Assembly: GCA_047495785.1 (NCBI GenBank)
Contig: JBLDXI010000011.1
Coordinates: forward strand, 806,001-870,000
Reading direction: 5' to 3'
Length of the DNA: 64,000 bases
Origin: Lepidodermella squamata
Lineage: Eukaryota; Gastrotricha
Shown: one piece after another, positions 10,859-22,308 of the stretch
Numbering within the stretch: the stretch's first letter is position 1
How the letters are laid out: every line of letters begins with the position of its first letter
Program-made: the position numbers and the translations under genes
Notes under the pieces: model-generated
Database searches by the model: none
What the model was told of the DNA's origin: nothing
What the model saw: only the letters and a program-made list of their open reading frames with translations

Positions 10859-12052
10859 TCAAGCCCAAATTTTACGGCGAATATGTAAAAACAGAACAAC
10901 TTTGCTGGAAGCCTCGAAGGAAATGAGTCCGCCGGTGTCACGCCTGATAGTGGTGCGAATCGTTCGGATGTCCTTAGAGGCGAGCGGGACGAAAATGGGC
11001 GGAGTGAAATGTGCTGTGAAATGAGTTTCCAGTTCGTCACTCGATTGGCTTGGAGAGTACGGAACAATTCGTAGGAGATTAGAAATAACATTACCAACAA
11101 CGATATTAGAGACGATATCGCAGTAGCACCATAAATTGGTCATTCCGTAGTTTAACATAGGCTGAAAATCAGCTGTAATTTTATGGAACTCTGCTATATA
11201 AATCGAGGAGGCTTGAGGGCTTTCTCTTGTCGGGAGTTCTGGAAGGAACGACTCTTCGAAGTAGAGCTGAAAGGGCTCCGAGATTCCAGATAAAATAGCG
11301 TCGTCGAAATCGGGAAGCTTCCCGAGTAGATATCCATGTGCATAATTATTTGACGAGGACTTGATGCGACTGACGAAGGTTCGGTCGAGCGCTGTTTTAT
11401 TATATTTCCAGGCGAATGCCAAACCGAACGCTTTAGGAATCATGTTGATAAGCAGTGATGAATCCATGGAGATGGGTAAGCTGGGATAGAGCGCTAGGCC
11501 ATCTGATTCAATTTGAAAGCCCAGTACATTAGCTAGAACCTTCGGCAGGAAGAAAGCAAGCGGCCATTGTAACTCAATGGTAACGCGAGCCGGTGAATGT
11601 TCGGTTGTAGTTAATGTAATAAGCGATTGAAATTTCTTTGGAATGCAATGATAAATATGCTGAATCAGGTCCTTTGAGCCGGAATAATATCGCATACCAG
11701 TCTCGCATTCGATTAATAAAGGTTCAACATCACTTGTTGGATCGCTAATGTTTAGCAGAAGAGCGTTTTCAAAACAGTCCGGGTTGGCGGCCAGTAGGTG
11801 GGCTGGAATCGAAGGTGATCTTTTAAAACAGCTGAGCCATGTTAAGTCAAGGACAAAAAATGAATGTGAGGCTAGACCGAGCCACTTCCGAGGTGCTGTT
11901 ATCTCGAGAAGAGCAACTTCGTAGTTTCGACTATCATCTAAGCTAATGGGGTTAGGTAGTTGAACGGTGAAATCTGCCGGTTGATTGGCAGTAAATAAAT
12001 CGCAGCTTGCTGTACTCGGTAGGTAGAGGAAAAAGTCTGAGTTGTTGCTCAT
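10859..12052 (-). CDS. Penton-like minor capsid protein, Polinton-1
   Basis: A 397-residue single exon from ATG 12052. Its start overlaps the stop of the membrane-protein gene as ATGA. The N-terminus (FFLYLPSTASCDLFTANQ, then FTVQLP and YEVALLEI) matches the start of the protein at 40393-41578 in Polinton-2, where the same pattern is split by an intron. Both end in a short VLFLHIR/MLTIHIR strand. Position and size fit the single jelly-roll vertex protein of Polintons. No intron is seen here, unlike Polinton-2, which has two. Confidence 0.82.
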   Translation of the reverse strand: MSNNSDFFLYLPSTASCDLFTANQPADFTVQLPNPISLDDSRNYEVALLEITAPRKWLGLASHSFFVLDLTWLSCFKRSPSIPAHLLAANPDCFENALLLNISDPTSDVEPLLIECETGMRYYSGSKDLIQHIYHCIPKKFQSLITLTTTEHSPARVTIELQWPLAFFLPKVLANVLGFQIESDGLALYPSLPISMDSSLLINMIPKAFGLAFAWKYNKTALDRTFVSRIKSSSNNYAHGYLLGKLPDFDDAILSGISEPFQLYFEESFLPELPTRESPQASSIYIAEFHKITADFQPMLNYGMTNLWCYCDIVSNIVVGNVISNLLRIVPYSPSQSSDELETHFTAHFTPPIFVPLASKDIRTIRTTIRRDTGGLISFEASSKVVLFLHIRRKIWA

Positions 12053-12267
12053 TCGATGGTACTATTGTTTACCTTGTTGAGTGACAGAACTCCGACGACA
12101 AGCTCCGTAAGGTAAATTAGCAGTAGGAGAAGGAGTACAACGGCAAAGAAGGCGACTCCGAGGGTATTCGTGAAGACAGACAGAACAGAAATCCGGGCTG
12201 GATGACGAAGAAGCGAGAACGTTGCTGGCTGTTCGTCAGAATCTGCCGTTGTAGTATTAGATTGCAT
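12049..12267 (-). CDS. Small single-pass membrane protein, Polinton-1
   Basis: 72 residues from ATG 12267. A polar N-terminus is followed by one long hydrophobic segment (about residues 36-62, rich in Leu, Val and Phe), and a short polar tail. It sits between integrase and penton genes, exactly as the 90-residue protein at 40137-40409 does in Polinton-2, so it is probably a conserved Polinton gene despite low sequence similarity. The stop overlaps the penton ATG by four bases. An ATATAAGAGG box lies at 12305-12314. The role is unknown; a membrane or entry-related function would be a guess. Confidence 0.65.
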   Translation of the reverse strand: MQSNTTTADSDEQPATFSLLRHPARISVLSVFTNTLGVAFFAVVLLLLLLIYLTELVVGVLSLNKVNNSTIE

Positions 12268-12282
12268 ACTGCTATTTCATTT

Positions 12283-13446
12283 TCAGGAGTCGAACTTTGC
12301 CAGTCCTCTTATATTATCGAGCGGTTCCCATGTAGAATCATCTATAGGCCACCCTAACCATTTAACCAAAACTTCGGGGCTTTTGTCAGGTAGGTGACGC
12401 TGATTAAGGGTTCGTTCGACGAGGAATTCTTTCGGAAGATTAATACGCTGTAGTTCATGTGAATAAAATCGACCGAGAATGGGTTGTTTCTGCCAAGTTT
12501 CAATTCGATATACATCTGGAATTGAGGTAGTGTCAACATGACTGACTCGAAAATATTCTTCAGTCCAGCGAAAATCTCTTTCTCGGGCAAATATTCCTCT
12601 ATGACATGTAATACGAACGATGTCCCCTACGTTGAATTTTGGTTTGTAGCGCGTTTCCAGTTTAGCGTATAAATCATCAAAATGAGCTTTGAAGACATTT
12701 TGGAACACCTTGAAGTGGAGCGGGCTCTCCTTTGGAGCGTTCCAAACCTCACTAGGGCTGTATTTGATGCTTTTGTGAATCGAATTGTTGTAGGAACTGA
12801 TAAAATCTTGAAGGTTATGAATGAAACGCCGTGTGTTGTTAGCAATTTGGTAACGCGAGATTTTAATCCTCAGGAGTCGGTTGAAGGACTCGATGGACGT
12901 GGCTTTTAGTGAGGACTTCGTTGAATAGTGGTGGATTTTATAGCGCTTAGTTAGTTTAGCAAATTCAGAGTTCCAAAATTCTTTGCCATCGTCAGTGTTT
13001 AGGGCGTCTGGTGGCTTGTTGGGAGCTGTTATTGACTGTAGGATGCGCTTGAATGCACTGGAAACTACGCTGCCTTCCTTGGATGTGACTGCCTCAGCGA
13101 AGCAGTATCTTGAAAAAAGGTCCTTGACCGTTAAAATGTAGCACATATTGTCATTGAAACTGGCATCTCGTCTGATATCGACAAGGTCGGCGGCGAAGCA
13201 TTCGCTTTTGGAGTAAACTTGGACTTTGAAATAAACACGGCGATTGATAGTCGAGGGTTGTTTGTATAACGACCAAGCTCGTTGATCGGCTAGCCATTGG
13301 CGAACTTGAGAGAGGGATAGTTTAGGTTGAGCTGGTTCGACTTTTAATTGACGATGTAGAGCTTGAACGCCACGAAAGGACGCTGGATTGGTCGGTTTGT
13401 AATAGATAGTAGACAGAGCTTTGTGAATCTCATCTACAGTAGGCAT
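12283..13446 (-). CDS. int: Retroviral-type integrase with C-terminal chromodomain, Polinton-1
   Basis: A 387-residue single exon from ATG 13446. The N-terminal zone (SFRGVQALH, VRQWLADQ) is typical of Polinton integrases. The catalytic triad is Asp in AADLVD (about residue 86), Asp in NTDDGKEF (about 150) and Glu in SIESFNR (about 187). An SH3-like segment (FNVGDIVRI, about 276) follows. The last 55 residues, with VLVKWLGWP and DSTWEP, form a chromodomain, which in chromoviral retrotransposons steers insertion to marked chromatin. The Polinton-2 integrase lacks this domain. A CTATAAAAGA box lies 25 bases upstream (13471-13480). Confidence 0.95.
   Translation of the reverse strand: MPTVDEIHKALSTIYYKPTNPASFRGVQALHRQLKVEPAQPKLSLSQVRQWLADQRAWSLYKQPSTINRRVYFKVQVYSKSECFAADLVDIRRDASFNDNMCYILTVKDLFSRYCFAEAVTSKEGSVVSSAFKRILQSITAPNKPPDALNTDDGKEFWNSEFAKLTKRYKIHHYSTKSSLKATSIESFNRLLRIKISRYQIANNTRRFIHNLQDFISSYNNSIHKSIKYSPSEVWNAPKESPLHFKVFQNVFKAHFDDLYAKLETRYKPKFNVGDIVRITCHRGIFARERDFRWTEEYFRVSHVDTTSIPDVYRIETWQKQPILGRFYSHELQRINLPKEFLVERTLNQRHLPDKSPEVLVKWLGWPIDDSTWEPLDNIRGLAKFDS
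12305..12314 (-). promoter_or_regulatory. TATA-like box before Polinton-1 membrane protein
   Basis: The minus strand reads ATATAAGAGG about 38 bases before the ATG at 12267, inside the last codons of integrase. Confidence 0.45.
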
Positions 13447-13470
13447 TTTAATTCATCTGAGAAATACAGG

Positions 13471-13480
13471 TCTTTTATAG
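13471..13480 (-). promoter_or_regulatory. TATA-like box before Polinton-1 integrase
   Basis: The minus strand reads CTATAAAAGA, 25 bases before the integrase ATG. Similar boxes precede other genes of both Polintons. Confidence 0.6.
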
Positions 13481-13774
13481 TATCATGGTGTACGCTTAAA
13501 CAGCACGTAATTCGTGTACCCGCTGTAGTGTGCCCCTATCCTCCTCACGTTATTTCTCCGCTTTATCAACTGGAAAGATGCAAAACCAAAGTGGAGGAAC
13601 GCCAGGAGGAACAAACCGCCAAAAACTAGGAAGATATTCCATCGATCAGATGTTCGATAGTTGATAGTTCGATCATATTTACAGGGAAAAATTACACCAT
13701 TAAATTAAGATGGCTAGATCTATCGATTACTCAACAAGATATTTGAGCTGGGTACCTTCTCTCCCTCCATTATA

Positions 13775-13972
13775 CCGTATTACCGCGCTTTGAGTGTCAT
13801 GCCACTATAAAGTGAAACATGGTTTTTGACCCTTTTTCAATTTCCTCGATTGTAGTGTCACCTAATGTTTTGCATTGAAATTTAATTTGGCATGCCACTA
13901 TAAACGGGGGATAGTGACATGCCACTGTAAAACGAGCTATGGTGGCATGACACTCCAAGCGCGGTAATACGG
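13775..13972. mobile_element. 198-base MITE with TA target duplication
   Basis: Terminal inverted repeats of about 31 bases (starting CCGTATTACCGCGCTT, with one mismatch near base 17) bound the element and are flanked by TA on both sides. Inside, further short blocks of GCCACTATAAA and its relatives make it nearly palindromic. TA duplication fits the Tc1/mariner group. No coding capacity. Confidence 0.85.
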
Positions 13973-16009
13973 TACAAAATCGCCGACTGCACAGCCTCGA
14001 CCGACCGCGTAATGCTACTGAGTCGAATGGACAGCCGGCCGCCAAAAATGCCTCCACTGGCCGCACCCCTCGACCGAGTTTGCGCATCAATGTGGAAAGT
14101 AGTTCAACTTCGAAAAAGCGGTCTCAAGGTTTCCTATTCCAGATTTGCTGACAGAGGGCATCCTAACCTTGAATCACCTCGATAAATGAGCCTATATCGC
14201 CAGAGTGCGGTATGAAAAAACGCAACCTCGAATTGAACGAAGTGAAGCAGGATATGAACGGGTTGTAGAAGTTTTACGTTTCCCCGATTTGACATTTTTT
14301 CCACTTAATCCGCTCCAATAAAAATGAAAAAGAATTAAGAAATCCTGGTAAATTCTGGGAATTAAGGTAATAAGCGTTGCTGTTTGCTTGTATACGCTGG
14401 TGTTTTATATAAAACCGTACGCGCGTATTGGGGCATTCGCGCGCATAATAGCATAAATGTTAGTGCGCGCAATATAATACAATAAAATGTATGGTCAATC
14501 AAAAGCAGTTATTATGCCGCAATGCCGACTTGTATTCTGAGGCTTTTCTGCAGAAAAAAGTCAATTTTTATATCGTCCTATATAGAATTGCGCTCGTAGA
14601 AGAGTTCAGCGGAACTTGGTTCGACAACGTCACTTCTCTATGGCAATGTTTGAGCAGTGACACTTCAGCAACTGCCACTATAGCAGTTGTGTTATTCAGC
14701 AATACAACTATAGAGCCCACGTCATTTCAGTTGATGTCTTTAAAGCTAACGATATCTGCGTAGTGCGACATTTCAACTACGACATTCGCGCTGACGACAA
14801 TCGAGCTGACTATAAATTTATTATTAATTTAAGTGTTGACTCTTGGCTAAACGAGCGGAGCGAGCAAGCCCAGCTCCACCTCTATAGCTCATTGAAGGTC
14901 CATTGTATTTGAATAATAATAAAAATAATTAACATACATTTAGCTGAGTTGTCGAGTGGCTAAGTTGTCGCTTCGCTCATCTCAGTTCGCGCGAATATCT
15001 TAGATCTTAGAGCCTTTAATTCGACGATTGTGGAAAACTTCTACTGCCCAAATATATTATTGCAAATCTTTTGCGGAAGTGGCAGTTGCTGAAGTGTCGC
15101 CTGCTCAATCGGCAACGCTGGGGTGAAGTCGTTGAACTACGTTCTACTGAACTTTCCCACAACCTATGTTTCGATGGGACGAATTTGAGATCGGCGCTTC
15201 CCCGGACGCTCTCATGCCTCTATGAGCTTAGGGCAATCACGTTCATACGTTCAAACTACGCTCAAAACATTTTTTTATTTCTTTATCAGTGCGTAGTTTA
15301 CAAACAGCACGTGTCGTTTCATTGACATTTTCTTTTCCAAAATCATGAAACAATGTGATAAAGAAATGACGTTTTATTTTATAAAATGAAATGGAAAAAA
15401 TCGAATAAAGAAATGCTATTTATTTCAATTTAAAAATTTAAAATGATAAAGAGATGCCAGTGTTTAATTTTAATTTCAAAATAAAAAATGGCTTGTAATA
15501 AAGAAACGCACCCAATGTGCAACGTCGTTGGCGGTAAAATTGACAATTAAATTAAACAAGCCTAGAGGTTCCTTCTGCCGCGCCGCCAACGATATGTTTA
15601 TGCTCTGATGTTAGCCGCCGGCCGGCGGAGGGCCTGTATAAATAAAACTAATCCTAAGAATTCGTCAGTTTAGCGCTTTTTAAAATTTCAGAATTCAGAA
15701 AGTGCATGTTTCGGGATGACCTGTTGCCTCTGTTTTGTTTCCTTAATCATAGTTTTGCGTTTTGCTGGTTAACAAACAATGGTTGCCCCGATTGTTCCGC
15801 TCTATTAAAGCATGATCTTTCATCGAAGGAACAATGGAATAAAAAATAAAAAATGTCATCATTAAAACATACAAAAAACCCCAGTTCAAAAAATATAACG
15901 TCAAAATGCCATTTATATATCAAAGCAAACATTATTGTTGATAATAATGTGCTTTGTTTCGCTCTGCTCGTCAACACCGCTAAACATATTTTTATATGTT
16001 AGCGTGCAT
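13973..16009. other. No gene recognised
   Basis: Short open frames only, without recognisable domains. There is an alternating GCGCGC/TATA-type stretch at about 14410-14490 and AT-rich sequence with repeated AATAAAGAAA words at about 15350-15520. Confidence 0.6.
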
Positions 16010-16207
16010 TACCGTAAATTGGGGCAAAATGGCCGCGGGAAAAAAATGACCCCCTGTTTTTTTCGCATTTTTACACGTTTCAGAGGGTCCTGATTCCGAT
16101 TTTATAGGAAGCTCATTTTGCCCCAGGTTTGGGGCAAATTGGACAGGTGTTTTGGGGCTAATTGGCCACCCTTATCCTTATAATGGGTTTTTAATATTTG
16201 ATGATTG

Positions 16208-16284
16208 TGAGGGTTGAATGGTCGAGTGGTTGTGATGCGTCATCAGAACTTGAGTGATCTGATGAGCGACGGTTCGAATCCTCA
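16208..16284 (+). other. tRNA-like sequence in the left palindrome arm
   Basis: Contains an A-box-like TGGTCGAGTGG and a perfect B-box-like GGTTCGAATCC at the right spacing. The ends TGAGG and CCTCA can pair. A 7-base stem (TCATCAG with CTGATGA) encloses a 12-base loop, too large for a working anticodon arm. I read it as tRNA-derived (SINE-like) and not as a functional tRNA. Confidence 0.55.
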
Positions 16285-16525
16285 TAAAGTAGCATTTTTT
16301 TTGCTACGCATTTAATTTTTAATTTTTTGGTTTCAATTGTCCATTTTACTAATAGTTTTTAATTAGTTTCTCCGTTTTTTCTGATAGTTTTACTGCTGAG
16401 CAACTTTTAAACGCCTCCCAAACAAAAGAAATGCCCGGGATACGTGGTGTTAGTAGAATAATTAAAATGGAAAATTAACAGAAAAAATTAAAAAATTAAA
16501 TGCGTAGCAAAAAAATGCTACTTTA

Positions 16526-16604
16526 TGAGGATTCGAACCGTCGCTCATCAGATCACTCGCAAGCTCTGATGACGCATCACAACCACTCGACCATTCAACC
16601 CTCA
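16526..16604 (-). other. tRNA-like sequence in the right palindrome arm
   Basis: Inverted counterpart of 16208-16284 with a few differences, including in the loop. The B-box-like element (minus strand GGTTCGAATCC) is intact. Confidence 0.55.
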
Positions 16605-17056
16605 CAATCATCAAATATTAAAAACCCATTATAAGGATAAGGGTGGCCAATTAGCCCCCATCATTGAGTTTTCCATGGGGTAATTTGGCCACAATCACCT
16701 AGCCATACCTGTGCATCGCCTGGGGTCGCGGTTTTTTTTGCTGTCATCTACGACGAAAATGGTCGAAGGAAAAAATTTCATCTGAACATCAAACCTCGTG
16801 ATTGGCTCCAGGTAATTCAATTTAGAGGAGTCGTTTTTACCTCCCCAAACTCACCTTTAAACAACAACATGCTGTGACCTCATTCCGGGACATACCTGGC
16901 TGAAAATTTACAGGCTTGTAAAAGGCTTGTTGATAATCGTCCCCGTAAATTTTTGTGAAGTTTTATCTTGTAGTTTTTGAGCTATCGATAAAAATGTGAA
17001 AACCTCAATTTTTGGCCAATTAGCCCCAAAGGTTCATTTTGCCCCAAATGACGGTA

Positions 17057-18222
17057 TATGCTCTTTCCGTTCCATGTTCCATATTGCTTCACCAATGTAA
17101 AAGTTATACATGACCTGTAAAAGCTGAAACTGTTTCTGTCCATCACTGGAAAATGGGTGCAAACTGTACTGGCTGTTTAAAAGTTGGTTATGACATGAAA
17201 TGATGACATCATGGTTGATGATGTCTGCTGCTACCTATTCATGTCTCGAAGAAAATTGCAAAACACGCGGGATTTCCTGCGCAGTGGGTTAAAATAATAA
17301 TTTTCCTAAAAAATAATTTCCTAAAAATTTATCATCTCCCAAACTGCCAGGAATATCTAAAAACAAATTGGATATTCAGAATCAGTTACCGAAAACTACG
17401 GCTTCCAAAGCATTCTTGCTTCTTCCTAGCCGAAAATGTCCTAAATTCGCCGAAATTTCCTGCGCAGCCACTGCGGCATTTCTGCATGTTTTGCAGCCCT
17501 GGAAAATTGTTCAGTCTGAACGAGATAATTCAGGCTTCAGGCCAGTCACTGTTTCAACGGTTGAGGGCAGATGGATGTGTAATATATCATCGACATGAAC
17601 TTTTTTCCACTCCCATAAGCAATTGCCTCGTCCGTTTGAGTCAATTTTGTGATAATAATGTGAGACTTTGGACAGGTGTTGCCATACTAACTTGTGAGCA
17701 GGAGTGACTTCCTTCTGCCATACCTGCTGAGTTAGATCTCATCCTCTGATCTCTGATTAGATGAGCACTCTTCAAGAAGGCCCATGTCATGAAATATGCT
17801 TAATTAGCATTGTTAATCATTGTTTTCTTGTAGAATAGAGTGTACATTTCTTACTTAACATGTCTTTTTGGGGGTCACCGTGGTTTTTCATGTCTTATGG
17901 CTTATGCTACGCATCTCAGATATGAAAAAAACTCATACAAATATAACACTTTATCCGGATCGTATCGTAAAATATGCCTTCTTAATGGCCGAATTATAAA
18001 CTCATACAACCTTCTTGATTTTTTAATTCCAAATTATTATCGATGGCCTAGAAACTGCATATTTTTGTTTTGCATCGTGAAAACTGACATTGAGCTATTT
18101 ATTGTAAACTCGTAAGTAGTTTTCTTCGGCGACTCACCCCGAGCTTGACAACGCAAACCTCGTCCGATTAGGTGCTACCTAACAGGAGATATCGATGCGC
18201 GAAAATTTGTCTATTTTTCACG
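17057..18222. other. No gene recognised
   Basis: Short open frames only; none shows a domain or a convincing splice pattern. Confidence 0.55.
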
Positions 18223-18223
18223 T

Positions 18224-18705
18224 TAGCAAAACTTTGTTTCGCTATATCTCCAAAGTTGGTCAGGGTTTTGGCTGAGCTTCACAGAAATGAAAGTTTGGGA
18301 TGTGCTCTATCAGATGGTGTAAGCCTTGCGAATGGCTTTTGGGTATAACTCGAGTAATTACAGCTCGAATAGGCATACTCGACCTATAAAACCATCACTT
18401 CTGAAGGTCCCATGACAATTTGGATTGTACCATCGTGTTCAGCTTCGTCGAATTCCTAAGTGATTCATGTTTCAAATAAATATTCGTGAAAACATGGGAG
18501 AAATTAGAAAATTAAAATAATTAGTGTTTAGCGACGCAAAACAAATTAAGCGTTAATTTGTTTTTCCACGCTTCTTACGACTGTGCGTCAACTGCTCGCA
18601 TTCGCAAGGCTTATCTGATAGAGCACATCCCAAACTTTCATTTCTGTGAAGCTCAGCCAAAACCGTGACCCACTTTGGAGATATAGCGAAACAAAGTTTT
18701 GCAAT
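18224..18705. repeat. Foldback (inverted repeat with about 270-base loop)
   Basis: About 105 bases at 18224-18333 (from GCAAAACTTTGTTTCGCTAT to the GATAGAGC block) are repeated in reverse complement at 18603-18705 with few mismatches. It is probably a degenerate foldback transposon or an inverted duplication; no target duplication was seen. Confidence 0.75.
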
Positions 18706-18834
18706 TTACGCGAAAAAACTAGGTTTTGTTAATACCAGGGAAGCTGATTTGAGCATGCGGTTTTTTGCGGTCTGTTGTTTCTGGGACGATGATAGTATTT
18801 TATAGTATGACTTCGTGCTTGGCAGGCAAACGGT

Positions 18835-20177
18835 CACGGATTTCTTAATTGAAGCCGAGAGCGTGTGGTTGGCGCGCAAGGTCCCGCCTATGGCGTGGGT
18901 AAATGCGCTTAGGTTGGCGCTTGCTGGCCAGCTCATGCTGGACATGGACCGCATAATGGTTGACGTCGACCCTCGTACTGCGTCGTAAGAGACGGTCAAA
19001 AGAGCGCTGATCAAGGCGGTCGACAAGCCACCCACGAAGGAAGAACAATTTCCCTGGTTTTAGCGTTTTTTTGTCATTTTCCTGTGGTAGCTAAATTGGA
19101 CCATATTCTTAGCAGGGAGTGATGTTAGTACCGCCCCGTTAACCGAGATTTTTACTTTGGACCGGACAGAAACGTCTCTCAAATGAGATCCACATGAATT
19201 TTGACATTTTTAGGGGACTGCACCAAATTTGCAAAGCTGGAAGCTTCTGGTTTTGCAACTGTTGATCTTTGTGGAAATCGGCGTCATGAATGAATAGCTG
19301 ACCACCACTTGACTAAATCTGACCCCTCTGACAAGGCAAATTATTGCCAAAAGTCACATCCGATGCAAAATAGCATTTTTCAAAAATTAACTTTTTCACC
19401 AAAAATCAAAAGAAGCATTTTCGTCACCAATTTCTCAAATTTTATCGCAATTGGACGAGAATTTTAGGAAAGTTTACAACAGACAAGATCTATCGAAAGA
19501 AGCCTATATAGGCTCAATGGGATGATGACCTGGAACTTTCAGCTGAAATCAACATACATTTTTGCAGCCATTTTTAAGCCATATGAATATGCAAATGAAA
19601 TAGGCGGTTTAGATCCATCTCACTTTCTGGGGTGGTTTTTTGCTTTTTTTTGTTGTCTAAACATCATTTCTCATTTTTAAGTCACAGTTTTCTCAACTAA
19701 CCGACATTCGGGGCAAACGCGAACGCCCATCCTCCGGCGGCTTTAGCTGGTGAAAAACCGAAAGTTCAAGCGGACTTCAAGCTTGAGGAACGCAAGGTGA
19801 AGGCCATCGACATACCGTCGTCGGCACCTGCTGAGGATGTAGCCAAGTATTTTGAGGAGAATTATGGCGCAGTGTACGTTGTTAAGCTGAAGCAGGGTAG
19901 GCCCGGCTACAGCACGTATTTGATCGAATTCAAGTCAAAGGACGAAACAGACGTTCATTTGAGCAAAGGTTATATCGGCTTCTTTGCATTGACGAGCAGA
20001 GTGATGCAAGTCAGAGACTATAGCCCGCATGTGAAAATTTGCCAGCGGTGCCAGGGTAGTGGCCACTCCTGGACGTCATGTAGCCAGACGATAACTTGCC
20101 CCGATTGCAGCACTGAGCACTTCAGGGGCGACGAAGCTTGCCCGGTGGTAATCGCGAAAAAGGCTTGCGTTGAGTAA
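18835..20177 (+). pseudogene. Decayed LINE ORF1 (gag-like, zinc knuckles)
   Basis: Two coding remnants on the plus strand. At 18835-19050 a helical gag-like segment (WLARKVPP, WVNALRLAL) is broken by a stop near 18986. At 19751-20177 an RNA-binding-like region is followed by zinc knuckles: CQRCQGSGH then CPDC..EHFRGDEAC. The 700 bases between show no coding. Together with the ORF2 pieces downstream this is a rotted non-LTR retrotransposon. Confidence 0.7.
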
Positions 20178-20721
20178 GGCCTGACGGATGAAGCGGCGAA
20201 GGTTAAAATATGTGAAGCGATGCGGTGTCGCAACTGCACGCAGAAACACACCACCAACTACAGGGTGTTTCATAAAAAACCGTACGAGATGAGCCTTATA
20301 TTAGCACGCATAGATAATATAGGAAAAGTACTGCCGTTATCGATTTTTCATGCGCCATGTTATTTTTGCTGTTTCGCGGGGAGAAAAAAACGGCAAGAAT
20401 GCGGCATTTCTACGGTGAAAACGTGGTATCTTACGGTGTGTTTACGGTGAATTCACGGATAACATGCGGTCAATTTCTGTGATATTTAGCCTAAATTATC
20501 CTCGAGGATAAAGATTAACATTGCCGTCAAAATTATTGCCGCGCATTCCTCCTTTTAGCTTTGGAGTGGGTTTAAGTGTGCAATTTCCTCCATATCTGGC
20601 AGTTTAAAGGTAAACTGCGAGCAGATCAACAGTGAAACGAGGGTGAAAAGTTCTGCAAATTTGAGCAACTGTTCCAATAGGAAATTGAATAAGTTTCACT
20701 AGCTTCGCCGGACTTGGCCGG

Positions 20722-21335
20722 TCAGTTCGGTGTACCCGATGTGGGCGGGTGCTACGGCAGTGACCATAACCTGGTTGCGGTCGATTTCGAACTTCCCAAG
20801 GTGAGGTTCGACTATAATAAGATGAACGAAGGATTCTATCACTCAGGCGGTCGTTAAAGACAAGCTGCTGAAGATTCCGTTGCCTGCAAGAGCGAGTGTA
20901 GAGGAGGTACGAAGGTTCGATGGCGAAATCACTAAGGCCATGCAGGAGGCACGAGATAGATCAGTACCAACGGTGTTAGCAAAACAGCTGAAAAAGTACA
21001 GGTCGACACCGCAGATGGCTGCGTTGATCGAGCGTCGACACATTGCGTTGCGACAGTACCGTTCTACGGGAAACCCTGTGTTTCAGGCCAGGGCGGACGC
21101 GTTCTATGCTCATTTCAATGAGTTAGCAGCCTTAGCTAAAGAGCGCAAGCACACGCGTAACCTTCAGCGGATGGAAAAGCGTAGAAGGGTAGATTCGGGG
21201 GCGTTCTTCCGGGCTTTTCGTGAGATCACAGCTGAGAGTGGGTCGGCACCAGTACCAGCGGTCCGCACCCTGACCAACGAGGCAGGTGAGCTGGTTGTCG
21301 GTGACGCGGCCAGAGCTCACACAATTGCCGGTTGA
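20722..21335 (+). pseudogene. LINE ORF2 remnant (endonuclease end and linker)
   Basis: Near 20755 the frame reads GSDHNLVAVDF, matching the SDH catalytic motif at the end of the APE-type endonuclease. From 20880 to 21335 an Arg- and Ala-rich helical segment ending in a TNEAGELVVGDAARAHTIA pattern matches the linker that precedes reverse transcriptase in such elements. A frame change lies near 20840-20880 and the polymerase itself is missing. 20178-20721 holds no recognisable coding sequence. Confidence 0.65.
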
Positions 21336-22308
21336 AATGAAGCGTATCCGACTTATACCAACGTGAATGCAACCTAAAACAATCGGATATTTCGTCTTAC
21401 TTTGAGCATCATCTTCCCTCATCTTAATTTTCCTACTCAAATGAAATACATCCAAATCTCAAAATTTGCATTTGTAGTTTTAACCATCGCAATAAACTAG
21501 TACGGTCTTCCTTTCCGATCGGAATGACAACGAAATCGCCAACTTTGGGCTCTTCCCGCATCTTCAACTTCGCTTCCCAGATTTCTCGTTCGGTCATGCG
21601 ATTTTCAAGGTAGTTCTTGAAATAAGGAGCGTGGAAGCGAATGCTCGATAGGGTGTTCCCAAGGCGGTCGGTTTTGAATCGAAGAGGAAACGCAATGAAG
21701 CTACCAGCCACCACTTCTTCGTCGCTGACCACGAAGGCTATCAACACCTCGATCACTTGGAAAACTCCTTCGTCGGCTTGGAGCTTCGATTTCCACATCT
21801 CCAGTCGTTCAAGATGAAAATTTCGCTTGGCGATGGCAAGAGCTTCAGGTGGTGTACGAGTGTACAGAGTAACAAGATCTTCGTCAACTTCGTTGTCAAC
21901 GTCGTCCTGGAAAACTGTTTCGAGCAAGCAATCAAATTCGTCGAACTCTTCTTGTACTTCTTCGACAGGAGGTTCATCGATATCCTCGTTTTCATCCAAG
22001 CTTTTCAGCGAGGGTCCATCTTCTTCATCAAGATCTTCCAGCTCGGGGTAGTTCGGGGCCCTGCCGAAAAACATCTTGTAAGGACTGGTCTTCAGAACAC
22101 GAGTCCACTGCTTGTTCCAGCGATAAACGACGCCCGGTAGAAGATCGACCCCCTTGCCGAGATCTCCTTCTCGGAACATTGTACAGGGTGTTTCAGAACT
22201 CGCGCCTCGCGCACTATATGAATAGCATGCGGCAAATGCGCGCGCATTGTTATGTGCATACACTATTATACGCGTATACTATTTTACCTATAAATGTACC
22301 ACACACTA

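Larger units (their letters stand above)
1..13700. mobile_element. Polinton-1 (Maverick/virus-like DNA transposon), left end outside window
   Basis: The stretch carries the diagnostic Polinton set: protein-primed PolB, retroviral-type integrase, adenovirus-type protease, packaging ATPase, and major and minor capsid proteins. PolB runs rightward and ends at 5122. From 13446 back to 6026 nine genes run leftward with gaps of 0-150 bases or small overlaps. The integrase is the last gene before non-coding DNA, so the right terminus should lie between 13447 and 13774, where a TA-flanked MITE begins. No inverted terminal repeat or target duplication could be paired because the left end is missing. 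All readable catalytic motifs are present and no frameshift was needed, so the element looks young. Confidence 0.9.
16010..17056. mobile_element. About 1.05 kb palindromic TA-flanked element
   Basis: Ends pair as imperfect inverted repeats (TACCGTAAATTGGGGCAAAATG at the left against the reverse complement at 17035-17056) and TA flanks both. A second, longer inverted repeat lies inside: about 16150-16340 is mirrored at about 16480-16660. No protein is encoded. It looks like a non-autonomous foldback transposon, possibly one element nested in another. Confidence 0.75.

Noticed and set aside
16208-16284. Functional tRNA gene
   Set aside because: Acceptor stem only five pairs and the anticodon loop is 12 bases; it is present only as a mirrored pair inside a transposon.
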